64,000 nt of DNA from Lineus longissimus (lineage: Eukaryota; Nemertea; Pilidiophora; Heteronemertea; Lineidae). Positions 1 through 13,625 of the stretch are shown here, piece by piece. The stretch covers positions 13,642,001-13,706,000 of the forward strand of contig NC_088319.1 of assembly GCF_910592395.1 (NCBI RefSeq), in the 5' to 3' direction. The notes under the pieces are model-generated. The model ran no database searches, was not told the DNA's origin, and saw only the letters and a program-made list of their open reading frames with translations. The position numbers were made by a program, and so were the translations under genes. Within the stretch, counting starts at the first letter, position 1. Each line of letters opens with the position of its first letter.

Positions 1-51
1 GAACTCAAAACCCGTTTGATGTAAGTGGTCACTGTTCCACTGTGTGTGGAG

Positions 52-261
52 ATGTTGAAGCTGACTGGGCGTCGGCTGTATTTCTTGGCACGGTTCCCGG
101 AGGAGAAGGGGTCATTACTTAGCGTTGTTGCTAATTGGTACGACTTTCTGTCGGAGTGTTTAACGTCTGAACACGAGGATTCAAGGAAGGTCGATGCGGA
201 AAGTGCTACGTTCGGTGTTGCGTCGGAATCCGAGAGGTCGAGGAGTGTCGCGTCGTTTTGA
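52..261 (+). other. short open frame at window edge, unrecognised
   Basis: This is a 69-codon frame beginning at the first in-frame ATG after a TAA at 22-24. The product is charged and serine-rich near its end, with no motif I recognise. The bases at 21-26 read GTAAGT, which resembles a 5' splice donor, so the first 20 bases could be the end of an exon belonging to a gene that starts before the window. Neither idea is testable from this sequence alone, and a frame of this length is common by chance. Confidence 0.12.
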
Positions 262-786
262 TCTTGTGAGCCGTACCTCCAGAGGTTCGTATGCTGTTTT
301 GGAGAACTATGACGCTGGGGGTTTACGGTAACATTAGAACAGAAAGGGTAGGACTGACTGCCGATGATACTTGTCAGTCGATTTGAAAGATTATGAGTAA
401 AAAGACTATTACTCGAGAAGTAAGCTTATACATCGCACGAGGATTCTCCTGCCACGCGTGTCCTTCTGGGGAACTGCCTGATCGATATCAATGTCATCAA
501 CTGACACGGTAAGCGGTAAAATGCACGACAGTGTTTGACATCAACGTGCGATATCAAGCGAATTCCACCAATCGCGAAAAACCGTTCCAAATTCAACTGA
601 TCACACTATTTTAAGACAGTGTTTTGAATGCCATTCCGGCATGACGCAAAAAGTGCACGCGGGAAACTCAGAAACGGTAATACCCACCTGATGTGTAAAT
701 TAGCAACAAGCCACGTAAGGCGATTACTGATCTCTAATGAAGAGATTCTTTTCCAAAGCCATCTCGTTCACTTTGATACTGGAGTG

Positions 787-858
787 GAAGTCCCATGTCT
801 CCAGGGCACCTTACCTTCCTTGCATCACAGATTGCATGACACGCAACCAGTTGAGCTA
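787..858 (-). repeat. degenerate tRNA-derived (SINE-like) fragment
   Basis: Read on the minus strand, bases 858-847 give TAGCTCAACTGG, a near-perfect RNA polymerase III A box as found in the D arm of tRNAs. About 60 bases further on, near 800-790, a weak B-box-like stretch (GGGACTTCCACTCC) occurs. The spacing is longer than in a true tRNA and no cloverleaf is apparent. It is best read as the head of an old SINE. The B box is poor, so this is tentative. Confidence 0.25.
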
Positions 859-861
859 AAA

Positions 862-3800
862 TTCAATTTCCGATCAAGATGATGCACAACCATTAGCTCC
901 CATCAAATGAAACGCAATTTTAAGGCGGAGGCGATTCCTTCTGATATGGGTCATCCGTTTGATTAGCAAAGTGGTCCTGGTCCCCGAGGTCACTGCTGAT
1001 CTCCGCTAAGCTCTCGGATCTCGCGATGACGCCTCTCAAAATCGGATTCTCCACGGTCGTGATTGCGGCAATCGTGTTTAGTGTTCTCTCGTGTTGTTGT
1101 TGTATTGAAAGATTAACTGCTTCCGTGAGCGAGAATAGCCGCGCACTGGCCATATTAGTCGGAACATCTGAATCCTTCACGATGGAGAAATGCTCGGCTT
1201 ACGCGAAAAATACGGGCTTACCGTGAGACGCAATAGTAATCGAAGGAAGCGGACAGAAGACCCGTATGAATTAATTCAAAGGGGCGAGAGACAAGTCGTA
1301 TAGCCTATACGCATGCAACAAAATATTGTATTTCCTGAACGTTCTCTCAAGATCACTGCTACACCGGTGACGCGATTCGCCTGAAATATGGGTTTATGCC
1401 CGCCTCTGATGGCTTTGTGAAACAGACATTAAGTCAAGTCGTACATGTTCAATTTTTATGTTAAAGAAATGTCCTAAAAGCTACCCATATAAAACCAAAA
1501 TGTTGGTGTCTCATTCCTCTAATGACAGCACTTAGCAAGTAACATTTCAGCAAAAAAGCCGCGTTGAAAAAGAAGCACTCGATCCGTTGCAAAAGACAAT
1601 AACACGTTTTTTTTGCTTTTTAGCAAGTGGCTTATCAGCTCCAATTACTCTTAATCAATGGAGGGATGGATCTGACATACTTCAGCATAACTCAATCCAA
1701 TGATGCGCTTCTTTGATGCTGATGGTGCATTAACTTCATTTCAGATGCATTCTTTTGTCACTTTGACGCTGGAGCGATGTTCTGAGGGAATAGCAAATGG
1801 AATTGTCATTAATGCCAATTTTCACGGTCGCAACTGATGTGGCGGTTTGAGATGATTGTACCAGGAGTTTATGATGTAAAGGCGATCGTATTGAATGGAA
1901 TTAAGAAACACTGAGAACGATAAGAGAGACATTTGATTTGGGAGAAAGCGGTGCACTCTTAGAAATAACAAAGGCTTTTGAGGTTTTGAACGATATTTGA
2001 TGGTTTTCGGAACTCAAACAGAGGTTTTTCAGCGAAGTTAAGACACATTGAGGGTTGACAGTAGTTGTTGTCAATAATACAATAAATTGATAAACGAAGT
2101 TGACAATGGAAACTAGCCTACTTGTTCCTTGTTTTGATTTGTCAATCTCATCCGACTTTCCCAAACAAAGCACTGCCACTTCATGTATTTCAGCAAGCAA
2201 ATTTGTAACCATCTTCAATTTCCATGGTTCCCTCATCAATAACAGTAAATCATGCCAATTACCGCTGGCATCTCACTCATAAGAAACACATTGATTACAG
2301 CAGCTTTCTTACTTTAACAGCTGTTGATGTTTTTACTTGAGATGATGTCCTATCAGAAATAATAACTTGGCGATATTGGAAAATATATGCCCTTGGGCAG
2401 TTGTTTTAGCTTTGCTGGTACCTGGATCTTACATATATAGCTGGTATTCGTAACCGAGCTGAACTTCGATCAACTTGATGCTTAGAGTTCATCTAGAGTT
2501 TTATACAAATGTGTGATTTACGAAGAAGGAGTAATAGGATCGTCTTTATTCGTATACAAGTAACCTGGCGCTTTGTCTCGCCCGTCTATCAAGCCAGGCT
2601 TTATTACAGCTGTCCTGAAATCCTCATACGATTTGCCGTGCACAGATATCAAGTCAATTGATAATCAGCACATTCTGTACATCCGTATTTCTTTAAGGAT
2701 TTTGCCATTGATTTGATACCAATGTATTTGTAACCTACGTGTGCAAATGACATCCGTTCGTTACAGCTATGCATTGACAATTTCTATTTCAATATGCCAT
2801 CTGTATTACATTGATTAGCCTGCTGTCGTGGGTGTACTCCCAGGCCTAATCTGGCTTTCAACAGTTCCACAAAAAGAGGCAATCTCCGTACAATCTGATC
2901 AACGCACTCAATCCTCACCTGGCTTGCAAAGCAGCAACAGTATGCGTCCATATGACGTCACTACCGCGCTGCCCCGCGCGAGGACAATCTCTCGTCAGCG
3001 ATGATCCTTCGTTGCCGACACTGTCGTGACAATGGTGTTTATGAAGACGTTTCCGATGATAGGCAATACACACTGACAATAATAAATAAAATTATTGCTC
3101 ATAGTTATTTGGACATTCTCTTTGTGACTTCATTTGGATCGTCTTCTTTTTCTTTTTACAGGACATATCGAGACATTGGATAACTTTTACAGAAACTGTG
3201 AGGTAGGATAATTTTAATCATTTCACACCTTTGCGCCACAGCGGAAACGTGTTTCTAACTTAAAAAGTGGATTCCAATATGAGATATGTTAGGTTCATCT
3301 AGAGTTGTGCAAAACGACGGAAAATTGACAGGTTTATATAGCGGGCCGCAGGCTGGTTCATTGAATAAGAATCGAACGTTTTGTCAGTCATCTATTGGCA
3401 TTTTTGGAGAAAAAAAATTAACATGAATGTCAGATTTCACTTATCGTTTAACTTGTACACAACAGAATGTGATCGGGTTAATTTACTGGGGATATCTGGG
3501 TAACGGCTGGAACGTCCTATCGAATCTGCACACAGTTCAATTCCCATTAAATGCTAGATAATGCCAATAAAATACCATAGAATTGGTCCGTATTGATATG
3601 TGCGCAAACAAGGTCTCCGTAATGGACATCTCGATGTTCCTATAAAGCGGCACATAAAGAGATAAAGGCCATGAAGTATTCAGTGACAAACATTGATGCT
3701 AGTGGGATAAGGTTGAATCGAACGCCATTCCACATTTGACTTTCTCCTTTATCAAGCTGATAGAATATCGCATGAAAGCAAACTTAGTAATGGGGTCGAA

Positions 3801-6800
3801 ATGCATTCTGTGTAATGAGGTATATAGCAGTAGATTTATCATCCGTTCAGTCCGTAAATGATCGTTGGACGCTAATGAAAATATTGTCGCATTATGACAA
3901 ATTCTCATGGCCAGCCAGGTGTTGTCAGCCTTTGTGCCATTATTAATTTCAGAAATCACCTTTTATTATTATCAGATGAATATAACTATTTGCTAAACCT
4001 GGTTGCATTTACCATAATAGATTAGTCGTTATGCTGTTACCAGTTCATGGCTAATGTATTGATATTCGATATGGTGAGATAATTAAACGCTAATAATGCA
4101 GCCAAAATGCAGCGACGTTTAATCGAAATGCTGATGGGAAAGAGCATTCGGCAACATTCGCAGGAACTTTTATGGAAGAAGAATTTTTTTTAAACACGTT
4201 AAATTATCATCGATTTAGTAGAAACTCACCTTTACTTCCTGGGAATCTTGTAATCACCTTCATTCATGTATATCAGAAGGTAACCAGGTGAATCCTCATG
4301 TATGAAAGCTATTTTTGGCGAAAACTTTACCTCTCAACTCTATACCGCTTCCTCGTACACTGAATGTTCATTTGGTAAAATTTCAAGAAAAGACGCAAAT
4401 GCGTGCTTGCTCGCCATTTGAATTTCCGATCAATGAGGTTAATAGTGTCATGCACGCTGGTGATTTGTATCACGACCAAGATGCGAATCTTTCGAAATGA
4501 AGAACGAGTTTAAAACGATCGTGGCTTGATAGAGTCTAATTCGTCTTCTTGACCTTTTACGTACGGATGCGAATTAAGGTTCAGTAAGGCTGGCCGACCC
4601 GTACACTGTCACAGCGTCTTCTAAGCAGTGTCAGGTGGATGGGTTTAAAACGACAGAGAGAAGGATCGACATACAACGATCTTCGTCGTCTAATATTAGC
4701 ATACGACTCAAATTATTACTTTACCTCACGGTACCCGTGGCTGGCCTAAACTCGCGATGCCAGGTCGATGATTGGCCAGACATTCCCTCAGTATGGCATG
4801 TATCAAATGTTCGAACTTAACCATGTCTAAGGAGAAGCATTTCGAGATTTCATCCAATATCGCAAATATTAATTATGGTAAGGATGTCCAAGCCATTTAT
4901 ACCTGTCATATTAGATTAAATTTACGGTAGGCCAAGCATCCCTAATTTCAATTCAATTCATCAAAGTCACTTAGAGTTACTGATTGCCTTAGCTGTGTGT
5001 AAGCCCGGAGCATACATACCCTACGCATATCGAGCAAGACCCAGACTGATTAGGAATTCCTCAGGCTCACAAGCAGTAGGCTTGTAGGCGGGCCAACTCC
5101 GTGACTATTCGACTTAAACATAATCCAAATTTACGAAAAGTAATTTATAGACAATATGGTAAAGCAGCGGAAATAAAAAGAAACATCGTAATCTTCTAAA
5201 AAGGTTAGGTTGAGACTGTTTTCGTCAACACTCAATGGAGTATAATATTCGCCTAAAGATCGGACAGCGCAATTATTATTTGCCTGCTGGGCAAAGTATC
5301 CTCGGAGCAATAACGTATATCCAAAGACAACAAAATATCTTCTACTAAGCCACTATGGGTTTTTCTTTACCAGACGAGGAAGGGCTTTATATTCAATCTC
5401 TCAGACAGGTGTGTCTACAGTCTGTGTTTTTTTGCATGAACGAGTCATGTTTTTTTTTCTTCTCCGGTTTTGGCTGTTGTAGGAGGCGAAGAGGTACATG
5501 TAATATCAATTGCATTCGTGTACTTTAACTCGAAAGGGGTTTCAATACGTTCTCCGCGCTTAAATGTAATTTGTCTTATTCCATTGTCCTTTTATTGGTT
5601 TCTTTTCTCCTTTTCTTTCATCTTCTTTCATTCCTTATTACATCTCCTTCCTAAGTGTTTCGTCCTGATCCGATTAAATGGTGGTCCACCTCTTAAAAAC
5701 AACATAGATATATGCGGCTTAGGATATTCAGGAACGCTGGTGTGCTGTGTCACATAGCTCTTAAAAATATTGGTCAAGGGTATTAACTCTATCAGCTCAC
5801 ATTATCATACCGGATGGCAAATACTTTTTTCCAAAAGTGGAAAATTTCTCTCTTTTTCCTGCGTTGCTGAACCGCGTAACCGCCATCGCGAGTCAAAAAC
5901 TATACTGCAGTACAGTGCTGGAGAATCGCGACGTTTCCTGTGCCAGAGAGATGTCGAGCGGGTGACATTGGGTAAGTTGACACAAACTGATATTTTCCTT
6001 TTTTGGTTTTATCATTGATAAAACTGTTGACACATTCTAAAAGACTAGTTCAGGACGCAGAGCATTTCGTTAATAATGCGAACATTTAGCGTGATCCTTT
6101 TTTAATTCATGATATTCACGGCACAGATGTCCTAATAAGGCCTTACGGGGCTTTTAAATGCCGCTCATATCAGAACATGAAAGGACTACATTGTATTCTA
6201 TCACGAGAAGAATAAATTGAATACAATTGCCTTGGGCTTACTTGTATTCCCTTCTTCAATGCAATAAAGAAAGCAGTAATCAAGAAAGGTTTGCGTGTGA
6301 TCTGCCGTATTCATTACATCTGCATTGCGTATGATTTTTTCAATCGGTGAAAAATATATGTCATGCCATTAATAACAACGACTTTTTGTTTGTTTTTCTT
6401 TTCTTTTCTTTCTCTTTTTCCTTCCTGTGTAATTTGTGCAACATTGTTGAATAATGATGTTATTGCATGTGGTATAGGCGGTATCGGCAACAATGTCTTG
6501 TTGAAAGATTAATAATTGAAATCTCTCATTGATTTTTTTGCCGTCGATGTTTATTGTATATTTGATAAGAGAGTCTGTTGGAGCAATCTTCCACGATTTT
6601 GTTTAAGGCTTATCGAGGGAAAAAACATGTTTGACTCGTGCTGCCGAGCCCAAGACGGACAAAATTACGAAAAGCATTCTTCACATCGATTTGTCCCTCC
6701 CAAAACATTTTGAAACTTTTGGTCAGAAGGCACTGGTTTAAGCGCGGGCATGACGGATCGGTCATAACCAATGGTTACCCCGTCGTTTTTGACACGGCCA

Positions 6801-8150
6801 CCACGTCATTCAAAGATAACTGACACAAACACACAGTAATGATTACTCTTCGACTGGAGAGGCAGAGGCATGTGATCTTCCCCGTGATCAACGCGGCGAC
6901 GTTTTTGCAGGAATCACATTTCATGTCGGTATAATTTAGCAATTTATGATATCTGCCAGTACGTCATATTAGTTGAAGAAAAACAACTTCGCTTGTCTCC
7001 TCATGATCAAGCAAATATAACTTACGTTTCGTCGTTTTAGTCGTGCGCGAAGTTATTTACCTGACACTCATAAATCGGTTTATTCTAGCACGAGGAATCA
7101 TGCAGAGAACTCTTTAAAACTCATCGTCAATACGTACATTGAATTTACATAGTACTTCGTTCGTCATCGTTCGAAGCTTTTTTTATCAGGGACTGCGAAA
7201 CCAGCCTAATGAATAGAAAAAGGCCCACTCGGATAGAAAAAACTAATAGAGACGAAGTTATCAAAATAAGGCCAACTCAAGCAAGACATTCCATATCTTG
7301 GTATAGCATTATTCGCATGTGATTTCTGTAAGTACAAATATTCAAAAGCAACACTGTACCCTCAGGCAAAGAGGTCTCTTCACAAAGGCAACCCCAAAGC
7401 CGTCAGGAAAGCCACTGCCACTTTAGAACGTCCTCGGAGGCTGAAGTATCATGCCCTCAAGGGATAGTTCCCTTGTGTTCTCTTAGATTGTTTATGACAA
7501 AGGCATTGTAGGAAATACCGTATGCTGATATGTTTAGCGAGGCCAACAAATAAAGAGACGTACGAAATATCTTAACGAACAAGCTTTATCGACGTAAAAA
7601 CACACAACAGAGGAAAGTATTTTAATTAGCTTCGCTGCATCTTACTTGATGCAATTCAATTAGACATACCGACGTATATATGACAAAATGGCAGAGAAAT
7701 TTCCAACCCTATAAAAGTTATAGGCCCTAAGCCCCAGGGATGTTCTGAAGCCATTGTAGACGCGAGAGCGAGGTATTGTTTTGTTTTTATATCAGTCCTA
7801 ACAAGCTCTATGGAGAATACGAACGATATTTTTTCTACTTGCCGCAACTCTCACGAGTGATATGCTGTTTTTAACTTAGAGCAAACAATCACTTTGGGAA
7901 TTTTTCGTCTTTCGGGTAATTAAAGTTATTCTGATCATGTTAACCGATGTTTTTACAATATTTTCGTAAAAAACATATCCTAAACGCTTTGAAACGGAAC
8001 ATCCACCTTATGGAAACGTTTCCATCCATAGTGACGTATATCTGGATGGGCGTGGCACATGTGCATACACAGGTTCATCTTACCCAATCGCCATCCAGCT
8101 CAGGCGTAAACGTATCGATATACGTTTGGCCTCTTCGATATCATCATTGC
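862..8150. other. no gene seen; intergenic or intronic sequence
   Basis: About 7.3 kb without a gene I can support. Open frames are under 100 codons, often overlap on both strands (for example 920-1226), and none shows a recognisable motif. The stretch holds a full CRE palindrome at 2953-2960 beside a GC-rich patch (2960-2985), pyrimidine-rich tracts at about 5450-5460, 5590-5640 and 6388-6425, and a 14-base direct repeat (GTTCATCTAGAGTT) near 2490 and 3294. Confidence 0.6.
2953..2960. promoter_or_regulatory. CRE palindrome TGACGTCA
   Basis: This is a perfect 8-base cAMP response element, the binding site of CREB/ATF bZIP factors. It sits just before a CpG-rich stretch, a setting typical of animal promoters. 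No gene start can be assigned to it, so function is a guess. Confidence 0.3.
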
Positions 8151-8335
8151 TATTGGCTCTTTCGATAATATTTTGGCCAGTTGTGCTGTTTGAGGACACC
8201 GACCAAGCCGGAGGAAACATACGCTCTCGAAGAGAGTCACTCTAGCGGGACCAACCGAGAATCGAACTCGGGGTCTCAGATGTGACAGGCATGCCAGGCG
8301 CCGATGTTACTTACCACTGCACCACTCTGACAGCC
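8151..8335 (-). mobile_element. tRNA-derived SINE, copy 1
   Basis: Read on the minus strand this copy has three parts. First is a tRNA-like head with an A box TGGTGCAGTGG (8324-8314) and a B box GAGTTCGATTCTC (8269-8257). Next is a central domain containing GTTTCCTCCGGCTTGG (8218-8203). Last is a tail with AATATTATCGAAAGAGCCAATA (quoted in part; 8172-8151). The copy at 56.2 kb on the plus strand shares the B box type, the GTTTCCTC core and the tail, so these are two members of one family. The A-to-B spacing of 55 bases is about 10 longer than in a functional tRNA. The internal promoter could drive Pol III transcription. A second GAAGAGGCC-like motif beyond the tail (8128-8140) suggests a tail repeat. 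Confidence 0.75.
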
Positions 8336-8776
8336 AAGTCGCCATATTGATCAAGCTCCCCTTGAGAACTTTGTGATATCGGAGCCTTAAGATGTAAACA
8401 CTTTCTTAGGATATGAAGGTAACTATACATCGAGTCGGACATAGTGGAATGCGAATTATAGAATAACATTTTTTTGATAATGGAATATCGCATCTCTTTA
8501 TAAGCCCACGTGGGAGTAGCTTTGTGAATCCCATGGAACATGCGAAGCGTGCTTTTTGTGTTCTTTCTCTTTTTATCAGGTGACTATAGATGTCAAGTGA
8601 AATCCCTCTTGTCGGGGCCTCCATGTTTCTAATTTCGGCTCTGACATTTTGCAGTGATTTTTCCTTACGACGATACTAGTCTTGTGATCTCGACAATTAT
8701 GAGCTTTAATAATACATGGATCAAGTGTATGTCGGTACTCAGAATGGAAAATTCAGATACTTCGTTCCTGAGCTTT

Positions 8777-8949
8777 GCCGGTGTAAAAGTAAAAAGTGTC
8801 CCCCCTGGAAAAAGTGTCCGGCCCTATTGTATTCTGCAATATGGTTCTATAGAGACCCTGACAGTCAATAGCTCAGAGATTGAAGCGCATAATAGAATCC
8901 TTTGTTCCCGGACATTTTATCCCAGGACATTTTAAACTTCTACACCGGC
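8777..8949. mobile_element. MITE with GCCGGTGT termini, full copy
   Basis: A 173-bp non-autonomous element bounded by inverted termini of about 45 bp. The left end begins GCCGGTGTAAAAGT and continues with GTCC and CTGG blocks to GTGTCCGG. The right end, reverse-complemented, begins GCCGGTGTAGAAGT and reaches ATGTCCGG in the same order. The inside is unique and codes for nothing visible. I see no convincing target-site duplication (flanks CTTT and TTAC). Related ends lie at 22,465-22,509 and, more distantly, 26,017-26,186. It would need a transposase supplied from elsewhere in the genome. Confidence 0.7.
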
Positions 8950-10950
8950 TTACCATCTGATTCACGTCTCAATCTTAATAGTATAGAAGTATGAAGAATG
9001 ACGAAAGACTCAGTACCTCTAGCCAGGCTGAGTGTTACTGATCGGACATAAAAGAGGAGGAGCTTGCTTAAGGAATTGATACAATTGATACATTAATTGC
9101 CTCATCAAACGTTGCGGTTGAAGCTATAAAAGGCAAGCCACAACCTAGGCGCCTCGCCGACGGAAGGTTTTGGCGAAAGTAACAGCTCCACCCGAGGTGT
9201 GTTCGTTTAGACAACCAATACCGTCAGTGGGGTATCACTGTTTATTCTGTACCATCGGAGAGCAAATTTTAGAGGGATGCTCTTCGAGCGCTACCAATGC
9301 ACCGGAACCGTGTAACTCCGGATGTGGGTTACAAGGCAAACAGAGCTCCTTGCAGCCAAATGACAGAGAAAGAAAAAAATAGGTGTTGTTTGTGATAAGC
9401 GCCTTGGAATACTGCCCTGGCTGAAGGCGAATTCGCGCCACATAGTAAGCGCAGAAGTAGAGAAAAAAGAGCTATTGAAATAATAACGAAGTCTCAGTAC
9501 AGTTTTGAGACTGCTTCATCTCAGCGCCATATCAGGGCGAGGAGTTGATGATGGCGCGAGACACTAATACACACAGACAAATACGTAGGAATGGTTCTCT
9601 CAAGTTTATTACTTCAGCGCAATTGAACCGAGCATAAGTCAATTTCAAAGACACTCCAAATGTGTAGTCTTTATTCTGCTTGATGCATTTGAGATGAGGT
9701 AGGGTTTAGAATAATGGGCTAAAATGTCAATTGGGATTTTAGATACATGAGAACGCCTCCATGCCTTGTTCAAATGTCTCTTTAATCGCTCGGAGACGGT
9801 TGTCGTTTTACTGCAGGGACGTTTTTATTTTAATCCCCCTTGGAATTGAAACCTTTAGGACAATACTATTCCAGTAAACATTTTACATTTCACAAGAGGA
9901 AGCCAGGGATCCCGAAGGAAACCTGGACGCCGCCGAAGCTACAATATCACGTGATTTGACCGAGATCGACCGAACATCAAAACAGGACATCAGAGGTGAC
10001 CCGCGCTGATGTTTCCATTGGGCTAGTGCATTGTCGCGCAAATCGTTTGGCAAGACAATATCAGTGGTCTTCAATTAAGAAGGACGGTCGTCAATAACAA
10101 GGCCTGACAGTTGAGATGAGCTGTAATATGGCACAACTGTACGCTTAAGCAATCAACTTCAGAGGTTGGTCTCGCTGGAACTACTATACCGTAAATGGTA
10201 ATATATAAACAAAATAAAGGGCTGAAACCATCACATACTTAATTGTTTCTGCAACTAAACACAAAGTAATATCACGTTATCATTTTATAATGGTGATGAA
10301 AGTATTCGCTTAGTAACCAGTACGACGTTCCTGTTTGCGTCATAATAAGCTTATGCCTTGACCACCTCAGTGACCAGAGGCGTATTCTTGCAATCTTTTA
10401 TCCTGTTCCTGAAACGCTGCGAAGAAAACGTGCTGATACACCGCCACGCCATTGTTGTAGTCCTATCTTATAACAGCCGTCGTAAAATGGGGCGATTTCC
10501 CATAGAAATATTACTTTAATGGAGATGTAGCGATACCAAAATGAATCTAATCAGTGGTAATATTCATGCGATTTATGGACATCTGCCTCCGCTTTGAGAT
10601 TATGGTCTTCAATACAGGGAAACTACCTAAAGCAAGAAAACGAAATCCGATGAAGAGAAACAGCTGAAGAGGAAGGGTGTGCAAAGGTGAAATACCATAT
10701 ATGCTTTTCGTTACAATACTGCTGAAATGGAAAACATCTTAGTTATTGACTGAAAACTTTCGCACCACTTATTGTTTCGAGTTGCGAAGATTTCTGAAAA
10801 AACTTTTGGCGGATTACGATATTTTCTCGGTTTTTATTTTTTTTGAATCTACATTGTAATGTTACGTTTATTTTCCTTTGCCAGTTAAGTCCAATCGACC
10901 CCCTTGAAGCTGTTTCGCGGGTGCAGATAACATTTGTGCCAATGACCCTT
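8950..10950. other. no gene seen
   Basis: Two kilobases with only short, overlapping frames on both strands (for example 9170-9441). No motif, hairpin or repeat that I can name. Confidence 0.6.
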
Positions 10951-11026
10951 TGATAAGATTGTAGAACAATGGGAATTTAGACCTCAAGGTGTGAGCTTGG
11001 TTTGTTTAAAGACAATAGATCGTGTA
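10951..11026 (+). repeat. dispersed repeat, copy 1 of 2
   Basis: About 75 bp that align, with scattered changes, to 23,757-23,835 in the same orientation. Shared blocks include ACAATGGGAATT and TTGTTTAAAG followed by AATAGA-CGT. This is probably a fragment of an old SINE or LINE tail. Neither copy keeps ends from which the family could be named. Confidence 0.5.
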
Positions 11027-13132
11027 TAGGATCAGAGTTGAATTATTTTATTACAAAGAATGGCCATGGTGCTGAATGACATGTTCTGTAACATGATCGC
11101 GAAATTCGCAGAGACAAAACGTCTGCGAAATGTGTCGATTTACCGTATTTCACAATTCCTTTATGGGTCTTTTGTCGATGATGCATCAGGCGTGTTGATC
11201 CGCACAAGCAGATTGAAGACTGCAACATATGGCGATGATGAAGATCCGCGGCAAGCCAGTTATCTCTTTCGATTGGTTCTTTGTAATGCTTTATTGAAAT
11301 TTATCACGCAATATATTGGCGCATTGTCGGTCTTTGATGCAGTTTAGGAGACAGAATTATCTCCCGCGTGTAAAACATGCTTGCGTCGCATATTCGTTCA
11401 AGGCGAATGTCTCATATCAATCCCGTAAGTGATTCTAGTGCTTACACCAGCATTAAGAAGAATGTCAGTAACGCATATATTTCTGTCTTATTTCCGTTAC
11501 ACGACTGAACCTCATTTGACTGAGGTTTCATCATTCCTGTCTTTCTGCCGGCAAATTTCGAAATTGACGTCACTGTTAATTTTCACCATTACTTTATCAC
11601 TGTCCAGCAGAAAGAATTCACTATGTTATTATGTCCAACTCTCACGCAACTCTAAGAGGTCGACTAACCAGAGCGTTCTTCGCCAGTCTGTGTGATGATG
11701 AGGAAGACAGTAGAGTCCATCCATGATGGTGTATCCGGATGCATGAGTGCGGTACAGTCGACGATTTAACTGAACCCCAAACCAGCACTTTTAAGACGTC
11801 ATCGTCAAGAGTTTTTGGTTGGCTTTTAGTATTAACACTCATGTGCACTGGGTGACTCTGCATAATTGTTTTGTCGAATGTGTCTTATTCGTTGAAAAGA
11901 GGGTCTACAGCTGCCCATGTGTTTTACAAATGTCAGGCAGTGATCCACTATAGGCAGTGCACTACCTGCTTGCTTGTGCGGTGTCTGCAGATTTATTGTA
12001 ATAAACATTGTTTTCGCTCCATTCTGTTCAGAAACCCGTTTCATTACGCCTAGAACTGCCGCCCGGTCAGGGTTCCTTTGATGTGGAGCGCCCTCCTTTA
12101 ATGCCAAGCCCTATGTACGTCACGTCCTCCACATATATTTCATCCTCGTGATTACACGGATAAATGAGACAGTTTCAAAAGACACCGATTTTACAGCAGG
12201 ATATTATATTCTTTATCAATCCAATTTATCAAGTTTCATTTGTGCTTGAGTGGCTTTTGTATTAAATCAACTCGGATAACGTCGTTCTTTTCGATTAATT
12301 TTTCTTCGAGCAGAGAGTATTGGTTTTTGAAATACATATTCCAATCATGCTGAAGGCAAAACTCATTTGTCTCTTTCCTAGACATTGTGGCATAATATAC
12401 ATTTCTCGGAGGGCGTATTTTTCATTCAAATTTGATTTTGATATAACGTAAGAAGACTGGAAACTCTTCGGCAGATTGCATGTATTGTTGGACGTTTACG
12501 TCACGCTGGTGTTTGCTGTAAGGGACTTTGTCACGGCCGCAAAGTTCTTTTGTATGATTTTAATGGCATAACTTTTTTTACATGAGATATTTATCTATTT
12601 ATTTATATTTATATGAGATTTTTAGCTGAAAATTTTAATATCTGAGAAATTCATACTCCAATTATGTTTTACTTGACTCAACATGCAAGCGACTGGCTGA
12701 TGCATATGAATCCCTGGCACATTTTCGGAAAGTTCATTTAGGAGATCGTGACACTTTTGCTAGCGTTAACATACTTTTCCGATCAGTCACCGCAATTCAA
12801 TCGTTTAGGAAGTGTATTGATATCACTTTTACTTGAGTGTGACAATCTTTTAAACTCTCTATATCGCTAAAAGTCCTTACACGGAAAAAATTGAAATAAA
12901 GAAATCTGTGACATGGTATTGATAAAAATAACGTATACAGACAGCTGATGATAATAGACATGGCAACTTGGAAGCCTATATCCGTTTGTCAGTGTCATCA
13001 GACGTCTCTCTCGCAGGTACAGGTTCAGCTAAACGTCAGTCGGAAGCCGTTTGGCATCATTCTGTTATTTTAATCCCTCCTTTTCAATATGCTCAACATA
13101 TTCAAAGCGTGTTGAAAAATCTCGCGAATTCT
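11027..13132. other. no gene seen
   Basis: Contains a full CRE palindrome at 11,565-11,572, an AT-rich stretch around 12,590-12,625 and several frames under 100 codons that overlap antisense partners. Nothing is recognisable as coding. Confidence 0.6.
11565..11572. promoter_or_regulatory. CRE palindrome TGACGTCA
   Basis: Perfect CREB/ATF-type site in otherwise ordinary sequence. No promoter elements or gene start can be tied to it. Confidence 0.2.
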
Positions 13133-13625
13133 TTCAACCGAACGTGACGGGAAGTTTAGACGTGTCAGAGGAATTCAGCTTTGGTTGATCAAAGGTTGTA
13201 ACGCGAACCTAATATTTTTACTAGAGAAAATACACTGAATTAGTGAAAAGTATGCTGCGTGTCTTTGATTTGTGAAAGCTTCTTACGCCGGATTTGCCAT
13301 CACTTACAGTATTTCGAGACTAAAAGGCGTGCGAAAATTGGGCTCGAGGGTTAAGAAGGAAAAAAAGTTATGCAAAACAGTGTTAAAAGCCCTTCGATGC
13401 TCCGAACTCTCACTCTAGGAAATTCGAGAGCGCACATTAATTTAGACGCACATGTAAAGGTCATGAGTGCGATGATTTCGCTAGAGTTTTGAAAGAAGAA
13501 AGTTACTTTACTTGCATTTAACTTGTTGATAAAGTTATAAACAAGGTCGTCGAACCGAACGCGACAGAAAGTCAGCGGAATCTATTGATGTAACGCGAGT
13601 CTCGGATTTTTAAACCGATACAAAA
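13133..13625 (+). repeat. diverged local direct duplication (two ~80-bp copies)
   Basis: The stretch at about 13,133-13,220 (ACCGAACGTGACGGGAAGT, later TGTAACGCGA and ATTTTTA) recurs in diverged form at about 13,550-13,625 (ACCGAACGCGACAGAAAGT, TGTAACGCGA, ATTTTTA), roughly 415 bp on. Order and spacing of the blocks are kept, so it looks like an old tandem duplication rather than chance. No coding potential is seen. Confidence 0.45.

Noticed and set aside
920-1226. Opposing frames on both strands, one with a CCCC-containing hydrophobic start
   Set aside because: Mutual shadows of chance length with no supporting context.
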